From positions 1-40,414 of the forward strand of contig SYJV01000453.1 of the NCBI GenBank assembly GCA_005798335.1: a stretch of DNA of 40,414 bases, in the 5' to 3' direction. The translations under genes were made by a program, and so were the position numbers. Every line of letters starts with the position of its first letter. Positions within the stretch are counted from its first letter, which is position 1. Below the pieces are notes generated by a model that was not told the DNA's origin, did not search any database, and saw nothing but the letters and a program-made list of their open reading frames with translations. This DNA is from Planctomycetaceae bacterium. GTDB taxonomy: Bacteria; Planctomycetota; Planctomycetia; Pirellulales; Pirellulaceae. Positions 8,192-17,416 of this stretch are shown piece after piece.

Positions 8192-10593
8192 GGCAACTCA
8201 ATCTTCGCATAAAATGGCGCCATGCGATCCGCTCGAGTTCGCACATCTTCCAGCATGACGCCCAAGTCGGGTGAAATCGATTTCAATGTCGTTGACTTGC
8301 CCTTGTTAATGATCTTAACTGGACTGGTCATATCAATGACATCGGGAGACAGCCAAACCCAGATCTTTCTGGACGGAATAGTCGAAATACGTAGGGAATT
8401 TGACGCCTTTTCAACTTTGAACTTGACAAAACTTTTCTTGGTGGGATCGAAAGCGAATGCATTTATAGTTGCGTCAGGATTCAGTTCCGGAGATTCAAGC
8501 CAGTAAAAGAATCGATCGCCCGGCCGCAGGACCTGAAGCTCGACATCTTCGTCAGGCGAGCGATCTCGCCGATGACTAGACAATTCCATCCATTGGATCA
8601 TACGCGGCAATTCTTCGTAAAAGTGTTCGCGCCCTCGTCCTTTATATTCCACTGCCAGACAATCAAACCGCGACCTAGTGATGTACTTGTCCAAGGTTTG
8701 CCCCAGAGTTTGCGTGAAACCTGCTGCAAACTCGCCATACACAAAGTACGTCGGAACCAGGTAGGCATTATCCGCGCATTGAATAATAAATTTATCCGCT
8801 GAGGGAGAAATCATCATGGCACCGGCCCAAAGGTCTGGGTGCGCTAGCATAATGTCCCAGGCGGCAGTAGCACCGTCGAAATGCCCGCTGATGAACACTC
8901 GGTCAGTGTCGATCGAGAATCGACGCATCGCGTCGCGCAGGCATGTCAGCACGCGCGCATGCTCGCCTTCGGTGTAATTGTACTGCCCTTGTTGCTCGAT
9001 CATCCACTTCGGTGACACAACAATGTATCCATTGCGAGAGGCGTGTCCCTGCCGGAAGGTGGAGTTGGGGATTTGCGGACCCGCCCACCAATCGACTTGC
9101 TGCTCCGGCGACATTCCTAGCCCCGGCAGCGACAGTACGCAAGGATACTTGCGATAAGGATCGTATTCAGGCGGCACCTGAATCACATAGTCCACGCTGC
9201 CACCCGCCGCTGCGGGAACTTGCACTGACAGCCGAAACAAACCCGCAGGATCTTCAGATTGATGTTCCGGAGCATTCATCGGCGGAGTCATGTTCGCCAA
9301 AATCTTGGCGACTAAGTCCGGTTGGCTTCCTTCTTCCTTCGCTAGTTCGGTGAGAATTTCCACTCGACGCGGTTCGGCTGCCGGAGAGAGGTATTCTCGC
9401 ACCATTGCATGAACTCGTACCAAAGATTTGGCGACCGCGAAATTGTCCAAGCCCGCGTTTTCACCAAGTAGCCAACCACCGATCGCAAACGCGACTTTTT
9501 GCTGTGCCGTTAGGGAATCGTCGCCGCGTAAGCGTTGATAGTCATTTAATCTCGCGAGCGAATCAAACCGAATTTCTTTTAGGATTTCGTCGACAATTGG
9601 CTGCACTGCCTGTTTATCGGATTCCGGCAATCCTTGCACGCTGGTTGTGAGCGCGGTCCGAATCTCGCTGACCTGCGCCAGCATGCGCTGCAGTTCGTCC
9701 ATCTGATCCTTGATCTTCAATTCCGTTTCAATAGGCATCAGACCCGGCGGAAAACTTTGCAGAAACTTAGTTGCGAACAAATGTTGACCACTGCGGCGGC
9801 GCAGTTCAATCTCGCGCAATGCTTGATCGGCCAAACGCTGATTTAGCTCGACTAGTATGGGTGCGTTTTCGGCGAGCTCAGGAAATTTCTTGATCGCTTG
9901 CTCAAGCTCAGCACGCGCTTCTCCATAGCGTTCCCCCTGCATGTAAAAACGGACTATGCGCATCCATTCGCCCGGGCGCGTTAGATCGAGTTCATGATGC
10001 AATATATTGCGCAAGGTAAGAGGTGGAATGGAATTTGGCGACAGACGCATATCCCAACGCGGAAATTTCTGATCGCGCACTACTTGTACGCTGACATAGG
10101 TAGCCGTAATTTCAGTCATCGCCTGCAAAATCGTTTTGGGTCCGCGATGAGCATCGATCGTATATAATCGTCGCCCAAAATCGTCAAAACCGGTGGCCTG
10201 CAGCACTCCTCGATACGAAAACTCGCCGGACTCCTGACTGGCGTAGGCTTTAGCAGGCAATTCGATCAACTCCTCCGGTGGTGCACTCGATTGCACCGTA
10301 TTGGCAACCGTTCGAGGAGCGTTGTTGAAATAAGTTTGGCGCAGTCCATCGTCTAGCATGCCGATCGAACTCGACTGCACTTCGCCTGACATACCACCTA
10401 GTTTTGGCGAACTGGTAGACAGCGTCTGGACAAGTTTTGGCAATCCAGGTCCAAGCTGCATACCATTCTGCAGGTTTACCAAATAACGTTCCGTACCAGC
10501 TAAGAGGCGCTGCTGAGCAACGCAACGAGAAAATCCCAGCACCACTGCCGTCGTCGTTAGGCCAGATGCACAGAACCTCCGACGTGTTATCAT
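8188..10593 (-). CDS. Tat-exported alpha/beta-hydrolase-like (esterase/PHB-depolymerase-type) protein with Phe at the nucleophile position
   Basis: Large exported protein of 801 residues. It starts with a twin-arginine signal (TRRRFCASG, then a hydrophobic stretch to about residue 27). Residues about 200-430 are helical, TPR-like in parts (RYGEARAELEQAIKKFPE). The C-terminal half from about 465 resembles an alpha/beta-hydrolase of the esterase D/PHB depolymerase kind: VDYVIQVPPEYDPYRKYP, SLPGLGMS and the nucleophile elbow. The elbow reads ISGHFDGA (Phe572), where GxSxG would need Ser; the codon is TTC. A possible catalytic His is in GREHFYEELP. It may be a non-catalytic binding protein, or use another residue. 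Family placement is by motif only. The gene is 271 bases downstream of the sugar isomerase on the same strand. Confidence 0.78.
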   Translation of the reverse strand: MITRRRFCASGLTTTAVVLGFSRCVAQQRLLAGTERYLVNLQNGMQLGPGLPKLVQTLSTSSPKLGGMSGEVQSSSIGMLDDGLRQTYFNNAPRTVANTVQSSAPPEELIELPAKAYASQESGEFSYRGVLQATGFDDFGRRLYTIDAHRGPKTILQAMTEITATYVSVQVVRDQKFPRWDMRLSPNSIPPLTLRNILHHELDLTRPGEWMRIVRFYMQGERYGEARAELEQAIKKFPELAENAPILVELNQRLADQALREIELRRRSGQHLFATKFLQSFPPGLMPIETELKIKDQMDELQRMLAQVSEIRTALTTSVQGLPESDKQAVQPIVDEILKEIRFDSLARLNDYQRLRGDDSLTAQQKVAFAIGGWLLGENAGLDNFAVAKSLVRVHAMVREYLSPAAEPRRVEILTELAKEEGSQPDLVAKILANMTPPMNAPEHQSEDPAGLFRLSVQVPAAAGGSVDYVIQVPPEYDPYRKYPCVLSLPGLGMSPEQQVDWWAGPQIPNSTFRQGHASRNGYIVVSPKWMIEQQGQYNYTEGEHARVLTCLRDAMRRFSIDTDRVFISGHFDGATAAWDIMLAHPDLWAGAMMISPSADKFIIQCADNAYLVPTYFVYGEFAAGFTQTLGQTLDKYITRSRFDCLAVEYKGRGREHFYEELPRMIQWMELSSHRRDRSPDEDVELQVLRPGDRFFYWLESPELNPDATINAFAFDPTKKSFVKFKVEKASNSLRISTIPSRKIWVWLSPDVIDMTSPVKIINKGKSTTLKSISPDLGVMLEDVRTRADRMAPFYAKIELP

Positions 10594-10864
10594 AGCTCGC
10601 CCCGCAAATAACTAGGCGCAGAAATTCTTAGAACGCCAACACACACAATCGCATATAGTCTTTACTGTACTCGATTGATTTCGCTATCAGACGGCGTCCA
10701 TTTTTGGGAGCATCGGAAATTGTCGCAACAAATGGCTATTAGTAGTTCGAAATCTCGAGCTAAACTAAATTGTACATGACAATCTCAGAATCGGACTAGC
10801 GATAACACAGTGTATTAGCAATCTAGAAGCCTATTTCTAAGCTTGGTATTGCGGCTAATTGGCT

Positions 10865-11896
10865 TCAGTTCCAGCCGTGAGCGCTGCGAACTTTTAGCAT
10901 CGTATCCAGAATTGTGGTCCACGTACGTCCGTCTTCCAGCGTCTTGTTGGGGAACATACAGCCGTCCCAACAAATGTGCTTGATGCCGCGCTCCGGAGCG
11001 TCTTTTAGCCAATATCCTGCGCACTTGACGATGTCTAATTTGCCGTTGGGGTCATCGGCTGGGCAGTGTTTTCCAGTTTTGTCATGCGAACCGGCTCCGT
11101 GGACATGCCCATCATTTTGCGCCACGTGAAAATCGATAGTCCAGGGGCGCAGCTTGTTGGTCATGTTCTCGTACGCTGCATAGAATTCAGCAGGCGTATA
11201 GTTCGGTTGCAACAGCACATGCTCGGGTGCGTTGTAGCCCATCAGATAGAGATACGTATGAGCTAAATCAGCTTGAAATCCGACTGTCTTGGGCATGGCA
11301 ACTTCTTCGAGCAAGTCGAGCATGTCTTTCCAGCTATGCATGCCTGCCCAACAGATCTCTCCCTCGGCTGCAAGTCGTTCCCCATGAGCGGCGGCGATCT
11401 TGGCGGCCTCGCGAAATGTTTCGGCGATCTTGGTTGTATTGGCTTTTTTGTCAGCCCGCCATTTTTCGACCCCGAACTCGGCCGAATCGATACGGATGAC
11501 ACCGTACTGACGCACTCCATGTTTATTGAAGATACCTGCGATGCGGCATGCCATGCGCACAGCGGACAGGAACTTCTCACGCGCGGCCACATCTCCCATC
11601 GCAGAATCGCCGACGGTTCCCGGCCAGACTGGAGCCACGAGAGAGCCCACTTTAAAACCTTTGGAAGCGATCAAATCGGCGATCTTCAACAGCTCACTAT
11701 CGCTGGCTTCCGGGTTGGTATGCGGCAGAAAAAGGAAATAATCGATACCGTCAAACTTCTGCCCGTTGACACTAGCCGCCGCCGTCAGATCGAGCATTTT
11801 TTCGAGGCTAATGGGCGGTTCTTGACCAGGGCCATCGCCTTTGCCGACCAGGCCAGGCCACATGGCATTGTGCAGTTTCGGATGTGAAAAGCTCAT
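10865..11896 (-). CDS. Sugar phosphate isomerase/epimerase (xylose isomerase-like TIM barrel)
   Basis: Member of the AP_endonuc_2/xylose-isomerase-like TIM-barrel superfamily, which isomerises or epimerises sugars with divalent metal; the exact sugar is unknown. Visible elements are [12 protein letters not shown] near the N-terminus, [30 protein letters not shown] with a candidate metal-binding Glu, [13 protein letters not shown] with a candidate Asp/His pair, and [20 protein letters not shown] with several His. An upstream TTG (11935) is possible, but the ATG at 11894-11896 has GGAG nine bases ahead and gives 343 residues, so I use it. It follows the cupin gene by about 80 bases on the same strand, which suggests one transcript and one pathway. 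Confidence 0.86.
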   Translation of the reverse strand: MSFSHPKLHNAMWPGLVGKGDGPGQEPPISLEKMLDLTAAASVNGQKFDGIDYFLFLPHTNPEASDSELLKIADLIASKGFKVGSLVAPVWPGTVGDSAMGDVAAREKFLSAVRMACRIAGIFNKHGVRQYGVIRIDSAEFGVEKWRADKKANTTKIAETFREAAKIAAAHGERLAAEGEICWAGMHSWKDMLDLLEEVAMPKTVGFQADLAHTYLYLMGYNAPEHVLLQPNYTPAEFYAAYENMTNKLRPWTIDFHVAQNDGHVHGAGSHDKTGKHCPADDPNGKLDIVKCAGYWLKDAPERGIKHICWDGCMFPNKTLEDGRTWTTILDTMLKVRSAHGWN

Positions 11897-11978
11897 TGGT
11901 TCGATCTCCAAAGATGGGAAATAAAGATGCTTCAAAATATCTGAAAAGCTGGCGGCGCGGTCCGATCGTACAGACCGA

Positions 11979-13241
11979 CTACTGCTTCATCCAAGCGCCG
12001 TTGGCGGGCAAATTGGCATGTGCGTCTGGACCGAAATAACGCAAGCCAACGAGCGGCTCACTGCCTGTATTCTCAATATCGACCCCGGTCGTCGCGGCTT
12101 CGTAGCTGATAAAGACTTCGTCTTCGGTATTCTGCCCGAAACGAATCATTGCCGGGGTTTGCAAATCGAGCTTGCCCATTCGTCCTTTACCCTGCACCGT
12201 AATCCAGCCGCTGGCACTTGGATCGCGTAACGTACACTTGGCACCCGGTTCGACTGTCAATTCTTTGGCGCTGAATAACTGTTGACCATCGATGGTGCCG
12301 TATACGATCCATTTATCGGTAAAGCCTCGACCACTAGTGCTGTGGTCCACGATCGGTTCGATATAGTTACTGTTTTTGAAATGCGTGTCTACGTTCTTTT
12401 CCCAGTCAAGTTGTCCGATGATAAAATCCAAGTCTTGATGTTTATCTTTGGGCATGTCTTTCACTAGTAAAGACCACGGTACATAACGTCCTTCGACAAT
12501 CGACTGGAACATACCAAATACGTCGCTGCCCCATTGAGGTTCGTAGGTGCAGAGCGAACCGGGCGCATGTAACACGCCCGGCGGAATCAACCAGCCGGTG
12601 CCTCGCTTCAGTCGATAGGCTCGCGACAGATCGAGAATCCCGTTATCGCCTTTGTTCCAATTCTCCAGACACTTGCGCACGTCGTTCTTGGTAGTGCCCG
12701 GTTCCAACCCCATAAACGTATAGCAGAAATTGTTGTCTACGTTGTTGTATTGCGGCGGAAAATAGTAGCTTTCAGGTTTTCCTTCTTGCTCGACCAATTT
12801 GGCATCTTTTTGGCTCTGATGCATGTGATGGGGTATCGGACCCATATTGTCAAAAAACTTGGAATAGACTGGCCAACGATTGTACTTGGCATACATCCCG
12901 GTTCCGATCAGGCGCCCGCCAGCTTCTGCAACTGCGTCGCGCAGCAGGAATTTCTTCCCTTCGAACAAACAAAAGCTCAATCCTTCATGCCAAACGCGGC
13001 CATCATTGGCGGCCTCGGTCGTGCTGGAGAACCATCTCTCGTCGATCCCTCCGCGATCCGCTCCGAACGCGTACAGATCGCCCGGAAACAACTTGATTCT
13101 TCGCCCGGGATGCAGGAAACTGCGCGGAACCCACGTCGGTGTCAGTCGGAGCAGTCCCCCGCCCGCATCCATCGCTTGTTGCAGAATCCGGCTGACGTTG
13201 TCTTTTGCTACCATGCCTTCATCTAGTTTTGCTGTGCTCAT
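11979..13241 (-). CDS. Mannose-6-phosphate isomerase-like cupin protein
   Basis: Double-cupin protein of 420 residues resembling class I mannose-6-phosphate isomerases. The family-like metal site is visible: PHHMHQ (His138/139 and His141), KPES (Glu157, matching the HKPE motif of PMI) and LIPPGVLHA (His225, matching IPAGxxHA). The N-terminal region has an unusual loop, and the second cupin is at about 320-415. It is probably a sugar isomerase or a related sugar-binding enzyme; I do not claim mannose as the substrate. The ATG at 13239-13241 has an AGAGAAG stretch just upstream. It is first in a likely two-gene operon with the TIM-barrel isomerase and is divergent from the DUF4432 gene across about 250 bases that must hold both promoters. 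Confidence 0.85.
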   Translation of the reverse strand: MSTAKLDEGMVAKDNVSRILQQAMDAGGGLLRLTPTWVPRSFLHPGRRIKLFPGDLYAFGADRGGIDERWFSSTTEAANDGRVWHEGLSFCLFEGKKFLLRDAVAEAGGRLIGTGMYAKYNRWPVYSKFFDNMGPIPHHMHQSQKDAKLVEQEGKPESYYFPPQYNNVDNNFCYTFMGLEPGTTKNDVRKCLENWNKGDNGILDLSRAYRLKRGTGWLIPPGVLHAPGSLCTYEPQWGSDVFGMFQSIVEGRYVPWSLLVKDMPKDKHQDLDFIIGQLDWEKNVDTHFKNSNYIEPIVDHSTSGRGFTDKWIVYGTIDGQQLFSAKELTVEPGAKCTLRDPSASGWITVQGKGRMGKLDLQTPAMIRFGQNTEDEVFISYEAATTGVDIENTGSEPLVGLRYFGPDAHANLPANGAWMKQ

Positions 13242-13494
13242 AGTCTTCTCTAAACGTGGGACAAACTGCCGCGACGCTGGTTCGGCAGAGCTTTCTGATT
13301 CGATTGAACTGTACGCCGACGCTTCAACGTACGTGAAATTGCGAGTGTGGTTGTTCTACACTGAAGAACCGATCAGAATCTAGTTCCCCAATGCTGTACC
13401 AAACGTGTGACGATGACCGGCAATTATGGCAATTCGCCATTCATTGGACTAGGTGGCTGTAACAATTCGAGCTTTTAATTTGGAGCGCATTTCA

Positions 13495-14667
13495 ATGAAC
13501 TTGAATCTGCCTGAGAAGATCGTTTCCAACTTACCACCTGCGCTGGACAAACCATTGACGCAGCAGGGAGTTCAGGCAAAAACGGCTGCTGGGACTTTCA
13601 AGATCCATCGTTTCGAACTCAATGGAGGTCGCCGCCACGGCGTGGAGATGCTGGTGGTGGATAGCGGCGCCGTTCGCGCGGCCATCTTGCCGACTCGCGG
13701 AATGAGCCTGTGGCGAGCACACATGGACGGAGTCGATTGCAGTTGGCGATCTCCGGTAGATGGCCCTGTGCATCCGACGTGGGTGCCGGTAAGCGAGCCG
13801 AGCGGACTGGGGTGGCTAGACGGATTCGACGAATTGCTCGTGCGCTGTGGTCTGCGAAATTTTGGCGCACCCGATTTCGCAGCCAATGGACAAATGCAGT
13901 ATCCGCTGCACGGGCGTATCGGGAACTTGCCTGCAGACGAACTCAGCTTGGATATCGATACCGAACATTCTTTGCTGCATGTGCGTGGCCGGGTGGTCGA
14001 ATCGCGATTCCTGCAATTTGATCTGCAATTGAATGTCGCATATACGTTCGCTTTCGGACAACCTACGATCGAGGTAACCGACCGTGTAAAAAACGCCAGC
14101 GCGAATCCGGGTTCAATGCAGATGCTGTACCACATCAATGTCGGACAACCGCTGCTGGAAAGTGGCAGCCAACTTCATCTGGGCGCCAAGCGCATCGTGG
14201 CACGCAATGCCCGAGCGGCTCAGGGGTTGAAACAATGGAACGTGTATGACGGGCCAACGACAGGCTACGAGGAACAAGTGTACTTTTCCAAGTCGGCGGC
14301 GGACGCCAAGGGTTGGGCTACGGCGTTGTTGACCTCCAAATCAGCCGCTCAAGGCTTCGCGGTTCACTACAATACTTCAACGCTGCCCTTCTTTACTCAA
14401 TGGAAGAACACGGTCGCGCGCGCCGATGGCTATGTGACCGGTATCGAACCTGGTACGGGATTTCCCAACCCGCGTTCGTTCGAACAAACAAAAGGTCGCG
14501 TAGTGCAATTAGCTGGCGGTGCCGAGCAGGTCTTTCAACTAAAGCTAGAGGGAATCGGCCAGCCTACTCGGGTGCAGCAGTTAGTTGCCGCCATCGGACA
14601 GATTCGAGGCGCAGCGGATGCTTTGCTCGCCGAAAACGATAGCGACTGGTGCGCGCCACCGAAATGA
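13495..14667 (+). CDS. DUF4432 family protein (aldose 1-epimerase/mutarotase-like)
   Basis: Member of the galactose-mutarotase-like superfamily, DUF4432 branch, 390 residues, cytoplasmic. These proteins are beta-sandwich sugar-binding enzymes, thought to be mutarotases or sugar epimerases/isomerases. Family features are VDSGAVRAAILPTRGMSLW (about 55-73), WRSPVDGPVHP, PLHGRIGNLPADEL and FYFSKS-like YFSKSAADAKG, with a late GIEPGTGFPNPRSFE block typical of the family. A GTG upstream at 13453 is in frame, but the ATG at 13495 has GGAG at 13482-13485 (nine bases), so I start there. Its stop overlaps the start of the glycosyltransferase gene (ATGA, 14664-14667), indicating translational coupling. 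It sits beside the cupin and isomerase genes, which fits a shared role in sugar handling. Confidence 0.88.
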   Translation: MNLNLPEKIVSNLPPALDKPLTQQGVQAKTAAGTFKIHRFELNGGRRHGVEMLVVDSGAVRAAILPTRGMSLWRAHMDGVDCSWRSPVDGPVHPTWVPVSEPSGLGWLDGFDELLVRCGLRNFGAPDFAANGQMQYPLHGRIGNLPADELSLDIDTEHSLLHVRGRVVESRFLQFDLQLNVAYTFAFGQPTIEVTDRVKNASANPGSMQMLYHINVGQPLLESGSQLHLGAKRIVARNARAAQGLKQWNVYDGPTTGYEEQVYFSKSAADAKGWATALLTSKSAAQGFAVHYNTSTLPFFTQWKNTVARADGYVTGIEPGTGFPNPRSFEQTKGRVVQLAGGAEQVFQLKLEGIGQPTRVQQLVAAIGQIRGAADALLAENDSDWCAPPK

Positions 14668-16013
14668 CCGCAACCGGATTCGCCGCTCGAAATTTGGCTT
14701 GCATGGTAGTTCTGTTTGCCGTGCTAACACGCGTTGCGGCGATCTTTGTGGGCCATTCTAGCTTGATGGAAGACCCAGATGCTTATGCACGCATTGCCGT
14801 AACTTGGGCCAAGACTGGAGTCATTGGCTACGAAGCCGAAGTAGGGCCGCCAAATCCAACCGCTTATCGGCCTCCGTTGTACCCTTGGTTGCTCAGTTGG
14901 TTAGTTCGCGGCGACGAACTAGTACTGCCTGCCGTTGGTGCCTTGCATATCATCATGGGCCTGGCGACAGTGTATCTGACCGCTCGCGTCGGACAGATGC
15001 TCGGCTTGGGCAACGCCGCATGGTTGGCTGCAATAGCAGTAGCTATCGATCCGTTGCTGATTCGAGCCAGCCAACAGATCATGACCGAGACTGTGGCCGC
15101 GCTAATGTCGATGTTGACTTTGTGGCTGTTCGCTCACGTTGCACGCTGGAGCATGACCGACCATTCGCACGCTAAGGCTAGAATTCGATGGCGTGGAACG
15201 ACACTAGCGCTCGCGCTGGGATGCGCTCTGGGTCTCGCAATCCTTGGGCGGCCGACCGCTGCGCCGTGGGCGATTTTGATCCTAGTCAGCTTGCCCCTCT
15301 TCAAGTCGATCTACATTCGACGTTGGCACGTAGTGGCCGTCGCATCGAGCGCGATCTTGGTGGTCCTCATGCCGTGGACTGTGAGAAACTGGCGGCAATT
15401 CGACAAGCCGATTTGGTCGACGACGCACGGAGGATACACGCTATTATTAGCGAACAACCCCTCTTTGTACCAACACTTTCTCGCTGCCGGACCGAGTAGG
15501 AGTTGGGATCCAACCGACTTTCATGCGCATTGGGCGGCCAGAGCCATTGGCGACCCGGCGTCGCTGCAGTTTTGGACTGGACCAGTAAACGAAAATGTAC
15601 CGGCGAGCCAATTCTCGGAAGTCGAGGATGATCGATTGGCTTACCGAGCGGCGCTTTCCACGATATCTCGCGAGCCAGCGATGTTTCTGTCGAGTTGTTT
15701 CTACCGAGTAATCTGGCTGTGGCAACTTTTTCCCTACCAGGAACAAATTAGCGTATCAGCCTACTGCGTTGGACTGTGGTATTTGCTCGCATTCTCGATT
15801 GCTATTTTCGGTTGTGCTGTCGTGGCTCGAAATTGGAAGTCAACATGCCATGATCCGCGAATAGCGACATGGTGGATTGCTATCGGATTGCTCGTCACGC
15901 TAACAATGGTGCACGCGATATTCTGGAGCAACATGCGCATGCGCGCCTCCGCAATGCCAGTTGTCTATTTGCTCGCCGCCGTTTATCTTGGCCAACGCAA
16001 AGCGCCGTGTTAG
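14664..16013 (+). CDS. Integral-membrane glycosyltransferase, GT39/ArnT-like (GT-C fold)
   Basis: Multi-pass membrane protein of 449 residues, probably transferring sugar from a polyprenyl-phosphate donor on the outer side of the cytoplasmic membrane. The N-terminal segment has a transmembrane helix (about 10-30), then the acidic first-loop motif EDPDAYARIA (Asp37 and Asp39), which is the catalytic region in GT-C enzymes. PTAYRPPLYPWLLSWL follows, then about nine further hydrophobic segments. The acceptor is unknown. The ATG start overlaps the DUF4432 stop (ATGA), so it is translationally coupled; a GTG at 14649 is an alternative start but gives no clear benefit. The coupling to a cytoplasmic mutarotase-like protein is unexpected, since the two act in different compartments. 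Confidence 0.85.
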   Translation: MTATGFAARNLACMVVLFAVLTRVAAIFVGHSSLMEDPDAYARIAVTWAKTGVIGYEAEVGPPNPTAYRPPLYPWLLSWLVRGDELVLPAVGALHIIMGLATVYLTARVGQMLGLGNAAWLAAIAVAIDPLLIRASQQIMTETVAALMSMLTLWLFAHVARWSMTDHSHAKARIRWRGTTLALALGCALGLAILGRPTAAPWAILILVSLPLFKSIYIRRWHVVAVASSAILVVLMPWTVRNWRQFDKPIWSTTHGGYTLLLANNPSLYQHFLAAGPSRSWDPTDFHAHWAARAIGDPASLQFWTGPVNENVPASQFSEVEDDRLAYRAALSTISREPAMFLSSCFYRVIWLWQLFPYQEQISVSAYCVGLWYLLAFSIAIFGCAVVARNWKSTCHDPRIATWWIAIGLLVTLTMVHAIFWSNMRMRASAMPVVYLLAAVYLGQRKAPC

Positions 16014-16450
16014 CGGGCGCAGTGGAGTGGTTTCGCCGTTGACCGCCTAGTTGCTGGGTTTCCGTTAGTTCGCATCCCGGCATTGCCATCACGACCTTCC
16101 GTGTGGCGTCCGTGTTCCTTCAATGGCCGAAGGATTGCGAATGCCAAACAGATTTGCTGGCGGCCACAGAAGTACACAGAATAAACACGGAATAATTCAG
16201 ATCACGCAAATCTCCGTGGAAAAAACGCTTCACGACATTGCCTACGGAACGTTTAGGACGATCAAATGGTGTTGCGAGTAAACGAAGAAAAACCCCATCG
16301 ACCTTGCACATTGCAATGCGTTCGGTCTTCGGGAACTCGAGTGCATATGCAACTCGCGCAACTACAACCACGGCGGCTGGGCGTTTGCTTTCAAGGCTAC
16401 GACCGAGGACGTCGACTGGCTTGTGCCCAATACAAAATAGCGCCGGCAGT
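16014..16450. repeat. Gene-free stretch with a decayed CACAGAA-type repeat and inverted copies
   Basis: No credible gene lies between the glycosyltransferase and the creatininase gene. At about 16166-16195 there are three imperfect copies of a ten-base unit (CACAGAAGTA, CACAGAATAA, ACACGGAATA). TTCCGTGT (16097-16104) is the inverse of ACACGGAA (16185-16192), and TCCGTGTT (16109-16116) inverts AACACGGA (16184-16191). TCCTTC (16116-16121) pairs with GAAGGA (16129-16134). From memory, similar 'ccacagag...acacagag' stretches are common intergenic elements in many bacteria; that link is inference. The rest of the stretch shows nothing clear. Confidence 0.4.
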
Positions 16451-17209
16451 CTATCCGTTCCAGGATTTTCCATCCCAATTTTGAATGCGTTGCAACAGTG
16501 CCATGATGTCCTTAGAAAAAAGATCGAATAGTATTTCACCTTTTTCGGGCGAAGCCAAATGAGGCCAGCCGATGTGCCCGATCTGGCTGCGGTCTTTGGT
16601 AATCCACGCCCGAGTTGCGGGCTCGAAAGGATTCCCGGGCTCAATCACTGGGGCATTTTTGTAATCGCCAACTAGATGCGGCGCGATCCGCAAAATCATC
16701 GAAGTCTCCCATTCACAAGCGTGACCCATTTTGCGCTGGTGAAACGACGGATCGGTTTTCCATGGTTCGGTTCCGAGTCCCCAATAGGTTGTAAAGGCCA
16801 ACAGCAAATCGTCGCGATGACGATAGCGTTGACGCATTTCAAACGTAGCTTGTTTACCCGGAGTGTCATTGCCACCGTGGCCATTGATCAGCAAAATTCT
16901 CCGGAATCCATGGAACAGCATATTATCAATCAGGCTGCACAGTAAATCCAAATACGTTCGAGGTTCTGCGGACATGGTTCCTGCGAAATCCATGTGGTGA
17001 TGCGAATTCCCAAGCCACATCAGAGGCGCGAACAGGAACGAATCGCGCTTCGCTTCGCTCACTCGACGAATAATTTCACCCAGCAGCATACTGTCGGTGA
17101 AAACAGGTAGGTGATGTCCATGCTGCTCCAATGCGGCAATTGGAATCACCACCGGAGTATCTTTGGAAAGTGCGGAAACTGCGGGCCAATTCATCTCGGC
17201 AAGATTCAT
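16451..17209 (-). CDS. Creatininase-family amidohydrolase
   Basis: Metal-dependent amidohydrolase of the creatininase family, 252 residues, cytoplasmic. The motif ALEQHGHHLPVFTDS (about 26-40) carries ligands equivalent to the creatininase metal site (Glu28, His30, Asp39), and ILLINGHGGND (about 105-115) supplies His111. MILRIAPHLV and CEWETS lie in the expected Glu region. Family members act on creatinine, on formamide groups of riboflavin or coenzyme F420 precursors, or on mycofactocin precursors; nothing in the window identifies this one's substrate. The ATG at 17207-17209 has only a weak Shine-Dalgarno sequence. It is divergent from the prolyl oligopeptidase gene. Confidence 0.88.
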   Translation of the reverse strand: MNLAEMNWPAVSALSKDTPVVIPIAALEQHGHHLPVFTDSMLLGEIIRRVSEAKRDSFLFAPLMWLGNSHHHMDFAGTMSAEPRTYLDLLCSLIDNMLFHGFRRILLINGHGGNDTPGKQATFEMRQRYRHRDDLLLAFTTYWGLGTEPWKTDPSFHQRKMGHACEWETSMILRIAPHLVGDYKNAPVIEPGNPFEPATRAWITKDRSQIGHIGWPHLASPEKGEILFDLFSKDIMALLQRIQNWDGKSWNG

Positions 17210-17416
17210 GATTCACAATCCGTGGTGGGCACTCATAAAGTTTGGATGTCTGCTATCGAGATGGCGGAAACAACATCCAACCAAACTCGGTAAACAATAT
17301 ACCACCTAGCCGAGCCCTGTCGACGTAGCACATGTTTCGCTGACTGGTTGACTCGCGAAATCATGATGCGTTACGCTGTTGAAACCAGCAGTTCGCCCCA
17401 ATTGGAGATTTCCTTC

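Noticed and set aside
10769-10783. ATTGT-N5-ACAAT dyad in the gap before the hydrolase gene
   Set aside because: Only five bases per arm; such dyads are expected by chance in A/T-rich spacers, and no second copy was noticed.
13421-13445. Repeated GGCAATT in the divergent spacer before the DUF4432 gene
   Set aside because: Short and imperfect; could be an operator, but nothing else supports it.
16120-16644. Minus-strand 174-codon frame overlapping the creatininase gene and the repeat
   Set aside because: It overlaps the creatininase gene in another frame, has no family resemblance and runs through the repeat element, so it is a shadow frame.
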